A stretch of 64,000 nucleotides of DNA from Parasponia andersonii (Eukaryota; Streptophyta; Magnoliopsida; Rosales; Cannabaceae), in contig JXTB01000027.1 of NCBI GenBank assembly GCA_002914805.1, positions 242,121-306,120 of the forward strand, written 5' to 3'. The position numbers and the translations under genes are program-made. The notes below the pieces were generated by a model. It was not told the origin of the DNA and ran no database searches. It saw only the letters and a program-made list of their open reading frames with translations. Below, piece by piece: positions 61,081 to 64,000 of this stretch. Each line of letters starts with the position of its first letter. Position 1 is the first letter of the stretch.

Positions 61081-62964
61081 GGCTTTGATACCAATTGTTA
61101 GATTTTCCAAAAAAAAAAATTATTTTCGCAGCGGAAGATTGGCCTAGGAACATTCAAAAATTTTCTCAAAACAATTGAATATATGAGTGCACAGTATTAA
61201 TTCATAGCAAATAGGAATAAACAAAGAGAATAGATCTAATACCTCTTGTAGCCTATCAACGGACTCTAGTTTTACTGTCTTCTAAACCATGATCTTCCAA
61301 TCCAAGCCTCAAGCATAACTAGATGAATATGTGGGCGTTGCGTATAATTTCTTAAACTCACACTTTCGGCCCTTGTAATTTTCTCAACACATGAGATTGC
61401 AAAAATTTGTTCTACAGAGAATAGGAAGACTCTCTTCTTTTTCTTTCTAGTTTATGAAGGCTATGTAGAAAATAATATGTAGTGTACATCTCTTGTTTTT
61501 TTTAGAATTTTCTTTATATATATATTTATTAAACTATTTAATAAATAAATTAATATATTAATCAAATCAATATATATTTATATAATATAACTAAAACTAT
61601 CCGTTTTTTTTCTTAAACTGTAAGGTTATATATATATATATATATAAAACCCATTTTTAAAAAACGTGATTATATATATATTAATTAATATATATTAATT
61701 AATCTAATTAATATATATATATAGACTAGTAGATAACTATTTCATTTTTAGTCAGTTTTTTAATTTTTATTTATCTAATTATTTGATAATTAGATATTTT
61801 TAAATTCAAAATTTAAACAAATTAGGAAACTTATCCCTCCATAAATTTAAAATTAATTAATTCAAAATTAATTTAGTTATTAATTAATAATATTTATTAA
61901 TTACATATAGATAAACTATTTATCTAGACAAAGTATGCAGTAACAGAAATAATATAATATCCAGTACAATGTTTGTAAAAGGTGGAATTTGGGACTTATG
62001 GACCTGTAATTCAAGCTCCAATAAATTGTGACAATTAATTCAAATATTTGATTAATTTATCTAATTTATTAATTCCACTATTATTCCACTAAAAATCTGG
62101 AATTGCACTCTTGAAATTACAGAATTAATTTACTTATAAAATAGCGAGTAGTCCATCGAATTAATCATTACATATAGTTCAATCCTCCACAAACAATTCA
62201 TAATTGGTACTAAGTTATATTCTGTTCGTCTCTCCATTTACTTCTTTATCTTTGTGTACAATTGATTCTCTAATAAACAATTAATCTATAAATCTATTAA
62301 AAATTGAGTACTCAAACTATTCATGTCCTAAATCAATACATAAAAAAATCATCTTTCTAGCTTCCTAATGGAAGGAATGGATTCCATGTCTGTAAGATAT
62401 ATTCCTAACTACTCATCTCATCATGCTCCCAAGATACAAGTATTTTGATCTGTTTAAAACACAAACCTTTAACAAGTATGTCAAAGAATATATTGTTATA
62501 AATAGGAGTCTATAACTACTCAGGATTAAGATTGATCTACATATAATCATCTAGTGACATTATTTGAACTCTCAACAGTTATAGAATTTATGTGAGATTC
62601 AAATCATGGCTGGTCCAATCCTATATAATCAAATTATATAAAGTACCTCCATTAAGATGTTAACACATCAATAGTCCAGATAAGACTATTACATTCTCAA
62701 TGTAAATAGACCGTACTAATAATACTTAATTAAAGATCTCATACTTTAATTAATTATTATAGACTATATTTAGTTTATTGTTCATAAATTTAGTCCTCAT
62801 GTATATAACACTTATATACTAAATTTGTGGTCACATAAATAAACTAGGGATTCTTTAATATTAAAAGACATATAAATTATGCACAAATTCAAATAGAAAA
62901 ATGTCATTTTATTAATTCAGCAAATATCCAAAATATACCTGCTTTTAGGTTATATACCCTAACA
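61081..62964 (-). mobile_element. unpaired LTR with primer site (truncated copia-type element H)
   Basis: On the minus strand an LTR runs from 62964 (TGTTAGGGTATATAACC) to 61096 (...GGAAAATCTAACA). It is followed two bases later by TGGTATCAAAGCC, a tRNA-Met primer site (61093-61081). About 1.87 kb of LTR is present, and beyond the primer site no Gag or pol is seen, nor a second LTR inside the window. The GCAGCGGAAGATTGG stretch just inside is one I know from plant copia LTRs. It is broken. Confidence 0.65.
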
Positions 62965-62975
62965 CATATAGAGTA

Positions 62976-63194
62976 CCAATCTAGTAGGTATTTTTTTTTT
63001 ACCTATATATTATTTTGGCCAATGAAAATTTATTATGCACATTTTTTTAATATTAAAAAGTATGAGAGAGAAAAAATATTAATGATGCATGTATTTTATG
63101 TACCTCATTATGGCAGTTAGATTACTATTAGATGATGATCTAACGGATAAAAAAAAATACTTATACATAAGTAAAAAAAATACCTACCAGATTG
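62976..63194 (+). mobile_element. MITE family copy 2
   Basis: 219 bp with terminal repeats CCAATCTAGTAGGTATTTTT and the reverse complement of AAATACCTACCAGATTG. It is preceded, like copy 1, by TATAGAGTA. It is the best preserved copy and lies 12 bases outside the end of LTR H. Confidence 0.78.
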
Positions 63195-64000
63195 ACAAAC
63201 ATATCTATATATATATATATATATGATAATACATATATATATATATACACGATAATATTATGTGTATCAAAATTATTACTAAATTTTACCAACAGATATG
63301 ACAAGTGAATTGGTAATATATACTCACTAAACGAAAATAAATTGAAGTCGAATTTGAAGGCACCCAATGGTGTTATCTGTGGGTAAACATATCCATGGGA
63401 TGGGGGATGGCCAACTTTATCTTCTTTCTTAGCCATTTTATTGAGAAAGTCGATGTTGTAGTGAGTGGAGTGGACAATGGTGGTGAAGATGTGGATTCGG
63501 CAAGACCTTTGGTGCATTTGCGCAATTTTACATTTGAGGATATCAAATTGTTCGAGTTTAGTATGAGTGCAAGTCTTTTTTTTTTTAAGGAACTTTTTTC
63601 AATTTGGATTTGATTACTTTTAGTTAATTATGTTGATTGAATTGATGTAGATTTAATCTTAGATAGTTTGAATTTGTTTAAATTTTAAAGTTTTTATTTT
63701 CCTCTTAAAATTCTCATATTTTTTCCCTAAAAAACCCGTTCCCTCTAAATCATTTGCTATAGTCAAATGCCAACGATAACCTTCACGAATTTCTTACATG
63801 ATACTCGTGTGACTCAAGCTGTTAGAAATTTGACACTTGTTAACAGATTGGGCTTAATTGCTATTGTTTTTTAAATTCAAGGACCTAATTACCTAGGGAA
63901 AAAAAATTTAAGGACTACATTGCCAATCTATAATAAATTTAACCAAAAACCCTATTCTAACTCTTAAAGTAGGATTAGAACCCGAAAAATAAATAAAAAA
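63195..64000. other. right-edge region, unrecognised open stretch
   Basis: A TA repeat (63205-63247) is followed at 63395-63613 by a 72-codon plus-strand stretch, less AT-rich than its surroundings, with an acidic VSGVDNGGEDVDSA segment. It overlaps an opposite-strand open stretch. It could be an exon of a gene beyond the edge or a gene relic; no family is recognised. Confidence 0.35.

Overview
The window looks like nuclear DNA of a flowering plant, probably a eudicot. It is strongly AT-rich, has no operon structure, holds only two convincing host genes, and about 45 of its 64 kb are LTR-retrotransposon sequence of typical plant lineages (Ty1/copia, Sirevirus-like copia, Ty3/gypsy with the plant-type primer site after the LTR). 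The species cannot be named from what is here.

The two host genes both encode small secreted peptide precursors of the PIP/PIP-like (PAMP-induced peptide) family. The first is on the minus strand at 4239-4499 (86 aa, motif SGPSPGGPGH) and the second on the plus strand at 40608-40916 (102 aa, motif SGPSPGQGH). Each has an N-terminal signal peptide, a variable middle, and a C-terminal SGPS...GH motif of the kind processed into an apoplastic signalling peptide. They point away from each other, about 36 kb apart, and nearly all the DNA between them is transposon.

Layout: 1-2061 is the 3' end of a Ty3/gypsy element (3' LTR 459-2061). 2062-8119 is intergenic DNA with the first PIP gene. 8120-8340 is a MITE. 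8339-25620 is a three-level nest: an old gypsy-type element (G) whose 3' LTR was hit by a second gypsy element (F, 14827-24852, CTATG target duplication), whose own 5' LTR was hit by a third (E2, 19645-23773). 26668-31056 is a Ty1/copia element on the minus strand with a GATCT duplication. 31857-39739 is a Sirevirus-like copia with 1.6-1.8 kb LTRs. The second PIP gene follows. 42083-47629 (minus) and 48197-53397 (plus) are two more copia elements. 53910-55204 is a solo LTR related to the Sirevirus. 55.2-57.1 kb carries long TA microsatellites. 57156-57969 is a non-autonomous hAT element with an 8-bp target duplication. 58434-58639 and 62976-63194 are further copies of the MITE. 61096-62964 is an unpaired LTR with an adjoining primer site. 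The rest is anonymous AT-rich intergenic DNA.

Functionally the only host theme is peptide signalling. The retroelements all look broken and old: LTR pairs differ by roughly 14% where I counted by hand, with many C-to-T type differences as expected for methylated silent DNA. The most useful leads are the PIP gene pair, the recurrent TTGTTGCAACAA-type palindromes throughout the Sirevirus, and the small DNA elements (hAT, MITE family).
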